The notes below the pieces were generated by a model that saw nothing but the letters and a program-made list of their open reading frames with translations, was not told the origin of the DNA and made no database searches. DNA of 64,000 nucleotides from Streptomyces umbrinus (lineage in GTDB: Bacteria > Actinomycetota > Actinomycetes > Streptomycetales > Streptomycetaceae), in assembly GCF_030817415.1 (NCBI RefSeq), contig NZ_JAUSZI010000002.1:8308001-8372000 (forward strand). The letters are read 5' to 3'. Positions 50,373-57,991 of the stretch are shown here, piece after piece. Made by a program: the position numbers and the translations under genes. The number at the start of each line of letters is the position of its first letter. Position 1 is the first letter of the stretch.

Positions 50373-50430
50373 CAGGCATGCGGCCTTGGGCTCAGGCCTG
50401 CGGCCTTGGGCTCAGGCCTCCGGCTTCGCG
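50373..50430. repeat. 20-bp tandem repeat at the 3' end of the DUF305 gene
   Basis: CAGGCATGCGGCCTTGGGCT (50373-50392) and CAGGCCTGCGGCCTTGGGCT (50393-50412), with a diverged third unit from 50413 inside the last codons of the gene. Expansion has copied the gene's tail into the downstream sequence. Confidence 0.7.
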
Positions 50431-51035
50431 CCGCGCTTCTTCAGCAGGTCGGTGATGAGCTGCATCTCCGACTCCTGGGCCTGGACCATCCCCTGCGCGA
50501 GCCGTCGCTCGACGCCGACCTTGCACCGCTCCACACAGCCCTTGGCCATGTGCACCCCGCCCATGTGGTGGGCGTACATGAGCTGCAGATAGCGGATCTC
50601 GGCGGCCTCGCCGTTCAGCTTGCCCAGCGACTCCATCTGGGCCGTCGTCGCCATGCCAGGCATCAGCGAACCGTCCCCGGCGGACGGCATGCCACTCATG
50701 TCCATCCACGCCATCGGCTCCTCGGCCGACACCTTGGGCAGCTCCCACAGGTCCAGCCAGCCGAGCATCATGCCGCGCTGGTTGGCCTGCGTCTGCGCGA
50801 TGTCGTACGCGAGACGGCGTACCTCTTCGTTCTTGGTCCGGTCGCGCACGATGTACGACATCTCGACGGCCTGCTGGTGGTGCACCGCCATGTCCCGCGC
50901 GAAGCCGGCGTCCGCGGAGTCCGCCGCCGGGGGCTTCATGCCGGAGTCGTCGCCGTCGGCGACCGCGTACGTGATCGCCCCGGCCGCCACGACCACGGCC
51001 GCGGCGACTCCGGAGATCCAGCCGGCGAACTTCAT
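50412..51035 (-). CDS. DUF305 domain exported/membrane-anchored protein
   Basis: 207 residues: N-terminal membrane anchor (ISGVAAAVVVAAGAITYAVA) then a helical DUF305 domain rich in Met and His (RDMAVHHQQAVEMSYIV; MDMSGMPSAG; YAHHMGGVHMAKGC). The ferritin-like HHxxA and HHMGG pairs suggest metal, possibly copper, binding. ATG 51035 follows GAGGAAG, 5 bases past the DUF3105 stop. Cotranscribed with the DUF3105 gene, a pairing I take as functional. Confidence 0.85.
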   Translation of the reverse strand: MKFAGWISGVAAAVVVAAGAITYAVADGDDSGMKPPAADSADAGFARDMAVHHQQAVEMSYIVRDRTKNEEVRRLAYDIAQTQANQRGMMLGWLDLWELPKVSAEEPMAWMDMSGMPSAGDGSLMPGMATTAQMESLGKLNGEAAEIRYLQLMYAHHMGGVHMAKGCVERCKVGVERRLAQGMVQAQESEMQLITDLLKKRGAKPEA

Positions 51036-51040
51036 CTTCC

Positions 51041-51709
51041 TCACTGCGACAGGCCGTTGGTGCAGGCGGCGCCCGGCTCGGGCGTCTGCTTGCCCTGGAC
51101 GTACGTCTCGAAGAACTTGGCGACGTTCGGGTCGCTCGCACTCGTCACCGTACGCTGATGACCCCACGCGGAGAGCATGATCGGGTCCTTCTGGTCCTCG
51201 ACCGGGCTCATCAGCGTGTAGGGGGTCTTCTTGACCTTCTCCGAGAGCGTCTTCACGTCCGCGTCCGACGCCTTGCTGTTGTACGTCACCCAGACCGCGC
51301 CGTGCTCGAGCGAGTGCACGGCGTTCACGTTCTTGACCGCCTTGGTGTAGACGTCGCCGTTGCAGTTCATCCACACCTGGTTGTGGTCACCGCCGACCGG
51401 GGGCTCCATCGGGTACTTCACGTCCTTGGTGACGTGGTTCTGCGTGAGCTTGGTGCTCCACGTCTTCACCCCGTCCTTGCCCGTGACGAACTTCCCCGAC
51501 GTCGACTTCGAGTCGCCCGACGCGCTGTCCTTGTCGTCGGACTGCGAGTTGATGAGGAAGGCACCGCCGGCGACGAGACCGGCGACGACGATCACGCTCG
51601 CGGTGATCGTGAGGATCCGGCTGCGGCGCTCACGGGCCTGCTCGGCGCGCCGCATCTCCTCTATCCGCGCCTTGCGCGACTTGGACTCTGTCTTCTTGGC
51701 GGAACCCAT
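51041..51709 (-). CDS. DUF3105 domain membrane-anchored protein
   Basis: 222 residues: charged cytoplasmic N-terminus (KKTESKSRKARIEEMRRAEQARERR), one membrane helix (ILTITASVIVVAGLVAGGAFL), then an extracytoplasmic DUF3105 domain (YPMEPPVGGDHNQVWMNC and AVHSLEHGAVWVTY). Two His plus Cys could bind metal. AAGGACC before ATG 51709. First gene of the pair with DUF305. Function unknown. Confidence 0.85.
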   Translation of the reverse strand: MGSAKKTESKSRKARIEEMRRAEQARERRSRILTITASVIVVAGLVAGGAFLINSQSDDKDSASGDSKSTSGKFVTGKDGVKTWSTKLTQNHVTKDVKYPMEPPVGGDHNQVWMNCNGDVYTKAVKNVNAVHSLEHGAVWVTYNSKASDADVKTLSEKVKKTPYTLMSPVEDQKDPIMLSAWGHQRTVTSASDPNVAKFFETYVQGKQTPEPGAACTNGLSQ

Positions 51710-52050
51710 GGGGTGGTCCTTCTGGGGGAAAGGGACAGTCGTGTGGTCCGCTGATCGTAGTGGGGGAGAAGTGGATGTACGCGGGGAGGCCGGAGGAATG
51801 GCCAAATGAGGGTTTCGTCACCTGCCCGGAGACAGCAGCGGCCGGCCATTACATGCGCGGCGCTCAGCGGGCAAGATGGGCGTCAGAGCAGTACACCTGC
51901 CGTATGTCAGGCGTTCAGGCGGAGGTCGGCCGGGCGATCTGGGTCCGCAACGCGCATGAAATGCTGTTGTGGTGTGATGCGCAGGTGCCCGACCGCCTCC
52001 CTGGGACGGGAGCAGGCGGCCTGACCAGCAAGATTGGGTGGAAGCGGAAG
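51710..52050. other. 341-base region between divergent DUF3105 and glutamine synthetase genes
   Basis: The frame of the glutamine synthetase is open upstream to 51760, but that extension has no family sequence, normal-looking start or ribosome site, so I treat it as leader. No GlnR or PhoP site that I would defend, and no stable hairpin or repeat, is visible. Confidence 0.5.
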
Positions 52051-53412
52051 ATGGACAAGCAGCAGGAGTTCGTGCTCCGTACTTTGGAAGAGCGCGACAT
52101 CCGTTTCGTACGCCTGTGGTTCACGGACGTGCTGGGCTTTCTCAAGTCCGTGGCCGTGGCCCCGGCCGAGCTGGAGCAGGCCTTCGACGAGGGCATCGGC
52201 TTCGACGGGTCGGCCATCGAGGGCTTCGCCCGCGTCTACGAGTCCGACATGATCGCCAAGCCGGACCCCTCGACCTTCCAGGTCCTGCCGTGGCGTGCGG
52301 AGGCTCCCGGCACGGCCCGGATGTTCTGCGACATCCTGATGCCGGACGGCTCGCCGTCCTTCGCGGACCCGAGGTATGTGCTGAAGAGGGCCCTGGCCAA
52401 GGCCTCCGACCTGGGCTTCACCTTCTACACCCACCCCGAGATCGAGTTCTTCCTGCTGAAGGACAAGCCGGTTGACGGCTCGCGCCCGACGCCCGCCGAC
52501 AACTCCGGCTACTTCGACCACACCCCGCAGAACGTCGGCATGGACTTCCGCCGCCAGGCGATCACCATGCTGGAGTCGATGGGCATCTCGGTCGAGTTCT
52601 CCCACCACGAGGGCGCCCCGGGTCAGCAGGAGATCGACCTCCGCTACGCGGACGCGCTCTCGACGGCGGACAACATCATGACGTTCCGCCTGGTCATGAA
52701 GCAGGTGGCGCTGGAGCAGGGCGTGAACGCGACGTTCATGCCGAAGCCGTTCTCGGAGCACCCGGGCAGCGGCATGCACACGCACCTCTCCCTCTTCGAG
52801 GGCGACCGCAACGCCTTCTACGAGTCGGGCTCCGAGTACCAGCTCTCCAAGGTCGGCCGCTCCTTCATCGCGGGCCTGCTGAAGCACGCGGCGGAGATCG
52901 CGGCGGTGACGAACCAGTGGGTCAACTCGTACAAGCGGATCTGGGGCGGCTCGGAGCGCACGGCGGGTGCCGGTGGCGAGGCCCCCTCGTACATCTGCTG
53001 GGGTCACAACAACCGCTCGGCCCTGGTCCGAGTTCCCATGTACAAGCCCGGCAAGACAGGCTCGGCCCGTGTGGAGGTCCGCTCCCTGGACTCCGGCGCG
53101 AACCCTTACCTGGCCTACGCGATGCTCCTCGCCGCCGGCCTCAAGGGCATCGAGGAGGGCTACGAGCTCCCCCCGGGCGCCGAGGACGACGTCTGGGCCC
53201 TCTCCGACGCCGAACGCCGCGCGATGGGGATCGAGCCCCTCCCTCAGAACCTCGGCGAGGCCCTGACCCTCATGGAACGCAGCGACCTCGTCGCCGAAAC
53301 CCTCGGCGAACACGTCTTCGACTTCTTCCTCCGCAACAAGCGCCAGGAGTGGGAGGAGTACCGCTCCGAGGTGACGGCGTTCGAGCTGCGGAAGAACCTG
53401 CCGGTGCTGTAA
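52051..53412 (+). CDS. glnA2: type I glutamine synthetase-like ligase, GlnA2 type
   Basis: 453 residues. Complete GS beta-grasp and catalytic domains: FDGSAIEGFARVYESDM (ammonia/Asp50 region), PEIEFFLL (Glu metal ligands), GMHTHLSLFEG (His269-type), NSYKRIWGG (Glu/Asn flap), NRSALVRVPMY (Arg) and ARVEVRSLDSGANPYLAYA. The expected adenylylation tyrosine position (NLYDLPP in GlnA1) reads DDVWALS, with Trp382, so GlnE control by this site is unlikely. Length matches S. coelicolor GlnA2, reported to be tied to polyamine gamma-glutamylation rather than bulk glutamine synthesis. ATG 52051 is where homology starts. Confidence 0.88.
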   Translation: MDKQQEFVLRTLEERDIRFVRLWFTDVLGFLKSVAVAPAELEQAFDEGIGFDGSAIEGFARVYESDMIAKPDPSTFQVLPWRAEAPGTARMFCDILMPDGSPSFADPRYVLKRALAKASDLGFTFYTHPEIEFFLLKDKPVDGSRPTPADNSGYFDHTPQNVGMDFRRQAITMLESMGISVEFSHHEGAPGQQEIDLRYADALSTADNIMTFRLVMKQVALEQGVNATFMPKPFSEHPGSGMHTHLSLFEGDRNAFYESGSEYQLSKVGRSFIAGLLKHAAEIAAVTNQWVNSYKRIWGGSERTAGAGGEAPSYICWGHNNRSALVRVPMYKPGKTGSARVEVRSLDSGANPYLAYAMLLAAGLKGIEEGYELPPGAEDDVWALSDAERRAMGIEPLPQNLGEALTLMERSDLVAETLGEHVFDFFLRNKRQEWEEYRSEVTAFELRKNLPVL

Positions 53413-53451
53413 GCGCAGGTCAGCGAGGTATCCAGCTGATCAGCCGATTCG

Positions 53452-53494
53452 ACACCTTGGGGCCGACGGTCGTGGACCGGCGGCCCCAAGGTGT
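53452..53494 (+). terminator. intrinsic terminator of glnA2
   Basis: 13-bp stem ACACCTTGGGGCC (53452-53464) and GGCCCCAAGGTGT (53482-53494) followed by TTTATT. Confidence 0.85.
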
Positions 53495-53613
53495 TTTATT
53501 GCCCCTGGGCCGCCCCTGTTCCCGGAAGGAAACGGCTGGCCCAGGCGCTCGCCGAAGGCCCGGCCGATGCCGGGGCGGCGAAAAGGTTGGTGCGCGGGGC
53601 CGACGGAACCGGG

Positions 53614-53619
53614 TACCGT
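53614..53619 (+). promoter_or_regulatory. -10 box of a leaderless transcript starting at the leader peptide
   Basis: TACCGT, 7 bases before ATG 53627; no Shine-Dalgarno before that ATG. Confidence 0.55.
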
Positions 53620-53626
53620 CTTTGTC

Positions 53627-53656
53627 ATGTTCTTCCAGACGCCGATTTACGAGTGA
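53627..53656 (+). CDS. candidate 9-residue leader peptide MFFQTPIYE
   Basis: ATG TTC TTC CAG ACG CCG ATT TAC GAG TGA. It has a leaderless promoter arrangement and ends 95 bases before the DUF6243-like gene. A perfect 7-bp hairpin (CGACGTC, loop CTTC, GACGTCG, 53676-53693) follows 19 bases after its stop. The layout resembles attenuator or translation-sensing leaders. Coding status rests on position and promoter only; conservation would decide. Confidence 0.4.
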   Translation: MFFQTPIYE

Positions 53657-53751
53657 GAGCGTGACGGGCCCCTGCCGACGTCCTTCGACGTCGCCGCCCG
53701 TCCCCCACCGACGAATCCGTAGATCACTTCACTTCATTACCGGGAGAACCC

Positions 53752-53967
53752 GTGACCGTGAGCAAGAACATCAACAACCCCGTGGGCATGGGCGGCGGCC
53801 AGCGCAAGAAGCTGTCCCGCGCCGAACGGCAGAACAACGGCCCGTACCGCAACCTCGACCGCCAGGGCGCAGCCGACCAGAAGGCGGAGCTGGTGCGCAA
53901 GATGCGCGAGAAGGCAGCCGCCGCTGAGGGCGCCGGTCAGACGGGCGACGACACCACACAGAGCTGA
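53752..53967 (+). CDS. small DUF6243-like protein, 71 aa
   Basis: 71 residues, highly charged: NNPVGMGGGQRKKLSRAERQ then a helical AELVRKMREKAAAAEG. The GGGQRKKLSRAE element is that of short Streptomyces proteins annotated DUF6243; function unknown. GTG 53752 with GGGAG upstream. Preceded by the leader-peptide candidate and followed by a strong terminator, so it is its own transcription unit. Confidence 0.75.
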   Translation: MTVSKNINNPVGMGGGQRKKLSRAERQNNGPYRNLDRQGAADQKAELVRKMREKAAAAEGAGQTGDDTTQS

Positions 53968-54003
53968 CGCACCGCCGCCACAGGGGCGGCGGCACCGCAC
54001 GGG

Positions 54004-54042
54004 GCAGGGCCCCGGACCGCGCCTCGCGGTCCGGGGCCCTGC
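54004..54042 (+). terminator. strong terminator hairpin after the DUF6243-like gene
   Basis: 17-bp perfect arms GCAGGGCCCCGGACCGC (54004-54020) and GCGGTCCGGGGCCCTGC (54026-54042), 5-base loop, 37 bases after the stop. No U-tract. Confidence 0.85.
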
Positions 54043-54558
54043 TGTCGTACCGCGCGCGGCCGCTCCAGCTCAGCTCTTGGCCAACCACCCGCGTCTCAGC
54101 CGACCACCCGGGGCAGCCGCAGATTCGGCAGCCCCGTCACCGCCACCACCCCGAGCTGAACCAGCAGCTCAGCGCGTTCCCCGTGCCCAGCCCGGGCGAC
54201 ACTGCAGCCAAGGCTTGTCCGGTAAAAGGATCTTGGGTGTGGCGGCGTGGCTGATCGCGCTGTGAACTGTCCCTCTGCCCGGCGAGGTTGAGGTTGTGCA
54301 GGCGCGCGATTCCGCGCATGGCGGGATGGACGCGGTTGCCCGGCTGAAGGCGGCCCTGGCGCCGGTGCCCGATCTGCTGGGTGTTGATCTCCTGGCCGAC
54401 TTCGAAGATCTCCGATGGGTGATCCACTCGATGTATCGATGTATCGATGTATCGACGCCTCGTGCAGGGGGATCCGACCGATCTCGGAATCCGCCTCTTC
54501 GACATCGGCAAGGCTCACCATGACGGGACCGGACCGGGGTGGCCGCTAAAGTCGCGGC
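54043..54558. pseudogene. decayed, gene-free stretch, possibly an eroded transposase
   Basis: About 500 bases with lower GC than the flanks and no intact gene. On the minus strand broken frames give fragments such as NRVHPAMRGIARLHNLNLAG and ISHAATPKILLP, faintly like the C-terminus of DDE transposases (ISAs1-like RVMASLRNLxIxxLRLAG). The match is weak. A GATGTATC unit is repeated three times at 54430-54453. No terminal inverted repeats found. Confidence 0.3.
54430..54453. repeat. 8-bp tandem repeat (GATGTATC x3)
   Basis: Three perfect copies of GATGTATC, AT-rich against a GC-rich background, inside the decayed stretch. Confidence 0.8.
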
Positions 54559-54720
54559 ATGGGTGGGGATCCAGTGGGGCGAACGCGGCCGTGCAAGTGG
54601 TGTGGTGTTCCGGTGCCGCAGCCGAGGGGCCGGTGGCGCAGGCGGCGTTTCTGCAGCAAGAGCCATCGCCGGCGGAACCGTGTCTGGTCGGCGATCACGA
54701 ATGCGCTGGACTGGCTGTGA
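54559..54720 (+). CDS. small zinc-ribbon-like protein, 53 aa, leaderless
   Basis: 53 residues beginning MGGDPVGRTRPCKWCGVPVP. CxxC (CKWC) is followed 18 residues later by FCSKSHRRR, matching the treble-clef pattern of short actinobacterial proteins that usually end in YCSxxCR; here His replaces the last Cys. Arg-rich, so nucleic-acid binding is plausible. TAAAGT at 54547-54552 lies 6 bases before ATG 54559, the same leaderless arrangement as npdG. It may be a functional small gene or the 5' end of a decayed one. Confidence 0.5.
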   Translation: MGGDPVGRTRPCKWCGVPVPQPRGRWRRRRFCSKSHRRRNRVWSAITNALDWL

Positions 54721-54753
54721 CCGTCCCGGCGCTGGACCCGGAACGCCTCTCCT

Positions 54754-54876
54754 GCGGCACTTGCCGCCGAGTACGGCACGGACGCCGTCCTGACCCGGGA
54801 CCTCCGCGACTTCCGGACCGTCCGTCCGCTCGGCGGCAGGCACACCCACTTCCGGATCCTCCCCGAGGGTCTCTGA
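54754..54876 (+). pseudogene. C-terminal fragment of a PIN-domain (VapC-like) protein
   Basis: 40 codons reading ALAAEYGTDAVLTRDLRDFR then TVRPLGGRHTHFRILPEGL and stop. The TxDxxDF motif and the FRILP end are the usual C-terminus of PIN nucleases. No start or N-terminal acidic residues upstream in frame, and no antitoxin. A remnant of a lost toxin-antitoxin or PIN gene. Confidence 0.6.
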
Positions 54877-54904
54877 CCACGGGGTCAGCCGGTGTGCGGA
54901 CCTG

Positions 54905-55345
54905 TCACGGGGTCTGTTCGGCCAGGTCCGTCATCAGCTTGTGCAAGGGCTTTGTGGCGCGCTCCCGGAATTCCTGGATGGCCCAGCCGTTGCCGTCCGG
55001 GTCCGTGAAGTGCATGAAGGTGCCGCCGTCCTGGGGGGCGTACTGGACGGGCTCGCTGACCTCCAGGCCGCGGGCGGTCAGTTCCTCGTAGGCCGCCTTG
55101 GCGTCCGCCACGACGAGCTGCAGGCCGTGGTACGTGCCCGGCTGCGGTGTTCCCGTCGGGATGGGGATCCCATCGGCGAGCGCGATCGAACAGCCGGAAC
55201 CGGGGGGTGTCAGCTGGACCACGCGGGCGCCCGGCATCACCTCGGTGTCGATGTCGACGTGGAATCCGACCTTGTCCTGGTAGAAGGCCTTCGCCCGGTC
55301 GATGTCGGTGACGGGAAGCGTGATCACTTCAAGGGCCATGTCCAT
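54905..55345 (-). CDS. VOC family (glyoxalase/bleomycin-resistance fold) protein
   Basis: 146 residues with one pair of beta-alpha-beta-beta-beta modules: EVITLPVTDIDRAKAFYQDKVGFHVDID and GTYHGLQLVVADAKAAYEELTARGLEVSE, ending FTDPDGNGWAIQEFRER. AAAGGAG precedes ATG 55345. Members bind metal and act on or sequester small molecules; no specific role visible. Confidence 0.9.
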   Translation of the reverse strand: MDMALEVITLPVTDIDRAKAFYQDKVGFHVDIDTEVMPGARVVQLTPPGSGCSIALADGIPIPTGTPQPGTYHGLQLVVADAKAAYEELTARGLEVSEPVQYAPQDGGTFMHFTDPDGNGWAIQEFRERATKPLHKLMTDLAEQTP

Positions 55346-55428
55346 GGAGCGACTCCTTTGTCGTACGCATTGTCTTAGGCGTCTGTCGTAAGGCGTCTGT
55401 CGTAGGTGGTGTCGCGTGCGCTGTGCCG

Positions 55429-55944
55429 TCAGGTCGTGCGTCCGTCGAACCGCCAGCGGGTCTGGCTGAACGGTTCTCCCTTACCGAAGCCGAAAACGGT
55501 CCCGGGCGCCACCGAGAAAACAAGAGCCTTCCCGGCGCCGTGGTGGAAGTGCCCGTCGCCGACCTCGAAGTGCCAGAAACTGCCGTACTTGCGCTCCCAC
55601 GCATCGGCCAGCTCGCGCAGCCTGGCGTCGTCGGACACCCGGACCGCCTCGCCCTCCACCACGAGGTCGTACCCCTTGTTCCAGGTGTTGGTTCCTGTGG
55701 TCAGTACGACGCTCGGGTTCAGCGCGAGGTTGCGCGCCTTGCGCTCCTCGGGTCCGGTGCAGAAGTGCAGCGCGCCGTCCGACCACACCGTCGGCAAGGG
55801 CGTCACATGAGGCCGTCCGTCGGGGCGTACCGTCGAGATCCAGAACAGTTCGGCCTCGGCCAGCAGCGCCTCGGCCTCGGACCAGGGGCGTGCGGTGGCG
55901 GTCTCGTCGCTGTAGCGCGTGTCCAGCTCGGTCCGTGGTTCCAT
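55429..55944 (-). CDS. pyridoxamine 5'-phosphate oxidase-fold (split-barrel flavin) protein
   Basis: 171 residues: AEAELFWISTVRPDGRPHVTPLPTVWSDGALHFCTG and NLALNPSVVLTTG, the split-barrel core of PNPOx/F420-dependent reductases. ATG 55944 has GGAGGAGAG directly upstream. Likely binds FMN or F420. 83 bases upstream of the VOC gene on the same strand; the two may share a transcript. Confidence 0.88.
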   Translation of the reverse strand: MEPRTELDTRYSDETATARPWSEAEALLAEAELFWISTVRPDGRPHVTPLPTVWSDGALHFCTGPEERKARNLALNPSVVLTTGTNTWNKGYDLVVEGEAVRVSDDARLRELADAWERKYGSFWHFEVGDGHFHHGAGKALVFSVAPGTVFGFGKGEPFSQTRWRFDGRTT

Positions 55945-56055
55945 GAGCTCTCCTCCTGTGACCCGGCGGATGTCTGGATGATTCCTCACCAGGACAGACC
56001 CCGCCCGCCGACGGAACTCATCGGTCCCGCGGTCACCACATGGGCCGGCGGCCGG

Positions 56056-56814
56056 TCACAGGACCTCCGCCTCCGGGAAGATCCGGGCCACGGCGGCGGT
56101 CCGGCTCGACACGCCCAGCTTGGCGAAGGCGTTCTCCAGGTGCTTGCGGACGGTGCTAGGGGACACGACGAGCTGCTCGGCGATCTGCGGGGTGGCCAGG
56201 CCGCGGGCCACGCAGCGCAGGACGTCCAGCTCGCGCCGGGTCAGCCGTACACGCGGTCCGCGCCTGAGGGCGGCCTCCTGGTAGAGCGTGTACAGGTGGG
56301 GCGCCATCAGCCGCAGCGTGGTCATCTCGTGCTCGGTGAAGGGCTTCGGCTCCTCGCGCAGGAACTGGAAGACCCGGGTGCGGTTGGGCGCCGTGGGCAG
56401 GGCGACGGCCGCGATGCACTTGAAGGGGCTCAGGCACTCGGTGTAGATCGGCAGGTTCATCAGCTCGCGCACCGACATGAAGTCCGTCATCTGGTGCGCG
56501 TCGGGACTGCTGTGCGGGCCCGCGACCCACGTGCACTGCAGATGCTGGTGCCGCCAGCGCCAGTACCCGTCCAGCGAACCGTCGTCCCCGCCCATGTTGC
56601 CCCAGTTGTCGTACGGGGTCTCCTGCTCGTTGACGTGGATCCGGGTCGGGATGTCCAGCTCCGAGAAGCAGGCGCAGTCGCAGGGGATGAGGCGCTGCAG
56701 CCCGAGCAGCAGTGACTGCGGAGGTACCGCGTCCGAGAGGTCGCGGCGGGCCTCGTCGAGGATGTCCGCCATCCGCCGCAGGTGTGCCTCGGCCGTCGTG
56801 CCGGTCGCTGTCAT
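56056..56814 (-). CDS. LuxR-family transcriptional regulator
   Basis: 252 residues: an N-terminal sensor-like domain of unknown ligand (IPCDCACFSELDIPTRIHVNEQE, with two close Cys) and a C-terminal LuxR helix-turn-helix LTRRELDVLRCVARGLATPQ, IAEQLVVSPSTVRKHLENAF. GGGAGG before ATG 56814. Single gene, divergent to the lipoprotein at 56994. Confidence 0.9.
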   Translation of the reverse strand: MTATGTTAEAHLRRMADILDEARRDLSDAVPPQSLLLGLQRLIPCDCACFSELDIPTRIHVNEQETPYDNWGNMGGDDGSLDGYWRWRHQHLQCTWVAGPHSSPDAHQMTDFMSVRELMNLPIYTECLSPFKCIAAVALPTAPNRTRVFQFLREEPKPFTEHEMTTLRLMAPHLYTLYQEAALRRGPRVRLTRRELDVLRCVARGLATPQIAEQLVVSPSTVRKHLENAFAKLGVSSRTAAVARIFPEAEVL

Positions 56815-56954
56815 GACGGCCTCCCGGGGCCGGTTCTCGCCTGTCGCGAATGTACGCCCCTTCTGTGCGGCCGTGTGCCGGAGATTCGCCAAATGACGAA
56901 TGGGCCAAGGCCGTTGGCGGGCGCAGTCTCGAAGAAGGCGGCCGCCTCGGCCGT

Positions 56955-56993
56955 CGGAAGAGACAGACGAGATAGACGAGACAGAAGAGACAA
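56955..56993. repeat. purine-rich direct repeats in the leader of the lipoprotein gene
   Basis: GACAGACGAGATAGACGAG then ACAGAAGAGACAAG: short GAGA/GACGA units repeated at 6-12 bases immediately before the start. Could act as an extended ribosome-binding or unstructured leader. Confidence 0.5.
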
Positions 56994-57896
56994 GTGCATC
57001 CCATGCATGCTCACCGGCGCACCCATCACGCTCGTACGCACCCGTACCCCCGGCTTCGCCACCCCGTGCCCCTCGTCGGCGGCGCCACCGCCCTCGTCGC
57101 CGCACTGCTCGCCACCGGGTGCGGCAGCGCGCCCGACGCCACCACCGGGGCGGCGGACGACTCGGCGTTCTCGACCGTGCGGTTCGAGCTCGGTCCCCGC
57201 GGGGGCATCCAGGTCTCCGGGGCGTCCCGTGACGCCGTCGCTCCGGCGGGGGCCCACCCGGCGTCCGCGGGCCGGGCGCACGCGTTCGACCGGCCCGACG
57301 GCAGGCTCCTGGTCGTGCTGCGGCACTGGTCCGGGCCGGGCGCGGAGCGGGCCTCGCGCGGCCGGGTGCCGCGGTTGCCGCCCCTCGACGAGGCCGCGGT
57401 CGAGACCGCGTTCCTGGTCGACACCGCGAACTGGGTGCGGGCCGACCTCGACGGACACCCGCTGCAGTGGCTCCGCCGGGACACGATCCGGATCGACGCG
57501 ACGAACATCGCCGCCGGGGACACCGCCCGCCTCACGCTGTCCGCGCCGCACAGGGGTCGGGACGGACAGCCCACACCGCCGGCAGGCAACCGTTCGTGCG
57601 AGGGACTGGACGACTGGGCCACGCGCGACGCGGTGCTCCCGGCGGTCGAGGCGGGCGCGCCCGTCGCCGACGTACTGGCACGGCTGCGGAAGCAGTGCCT
57701 CGACGTGCAGTACGCGTCGCTGCCGGGCGGCGCGCGCCCCGGCACCGTGGAACGGGTCCTGGTCCCGCTCGCCGGCCGTCCGGACGTGCTCGTGGCCGTG
57801 CCGACCGTCGGCGGCACCGAGCTTCCGGGCCGTACGGCGGGCAGCACGGTGCTCGTGGACCCGCGCCGACCGGCCACGATGGTCGTGGCCCGCTGA
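56994..57896 (+). CDS. putative lipoprotein, possibly proteolysis- or regulation-linked, unknown function
   Basis: 300 residues: His/Arg-rich N-terminus, hydrophobic helix and lipobox LLATGC (Cys about 43), then a soluble domain without a motif I recognise (FAVDTANWVRADLDGH-like region FLVDTANWVRADLDGHPLQW; C-terminal VLVPLAGRPDVLVAVPTVGG). Start is GTG 56994 or ATG 57003. Divergent to the LuxR gene and 95 bases before glnE. Confidence 0.65.
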   Translation: MHPMHAHRRTHHARTHPYPRLRHPVPLVGGATALVAALLATGCGSAPDATTGAADDSAFSTVRFELGPRGGIQVSGASRDAVAPAGAHPASAGRAHAFDRPDGRLLVVLRHWSGPGAERASRGRVPRLPPLDEAAVETAFLVDTANWVRADLDGHPLQWLRRDTIRIDATNIAAGDTARLTLSAPHRGRDGQPTPPAGNRSCEGLDDWATRDAVLPAVEAGAPVADVLARLRKQCLDVQYASLPGGARPGTVERVLVPLAGRPDVLVAVPTVGGTELPGRTAGSTVLVDPRRPATMVVAR

Positions 57897-57991
57897 AACC
57901 GCTGACCCGCGTCCAGGCGCTTCCCTCAGGCTCTCCGGTTAGGCTCAGGGCCGTACGACCTTGATCCCGTGGGAGTAACAGGAGGCCGGGG

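Larger units (their letters stand above)
53413..53751. other. 339-base gap after glnA2: terminator, leaderless leader-peptide candidate, hairpin
   Basis: Contains the glnA2 terminator (53452-53494), about 100 bases with no signal I recognise, then a leaderless promoter with a 9-codon frame (53627-53656), a tetraloop-like hairpin (53676-53693) and the ribosome site of the next gene. Confidence 0.6.

Noticed and set aside
51760..52050. N-terminal extension of the glutamine synthetase
   Set aside because: In-frame but without family sequence; known GlnA2 proteins are 453 residues and begin at the chosen ATG.
54043..54558. A confident transposase call in the decayed stretch
   Set aside because: Similarity to ISAs1-type C-termini is faint, needs frameshifts, and no inverted repeats or target duplications were found.
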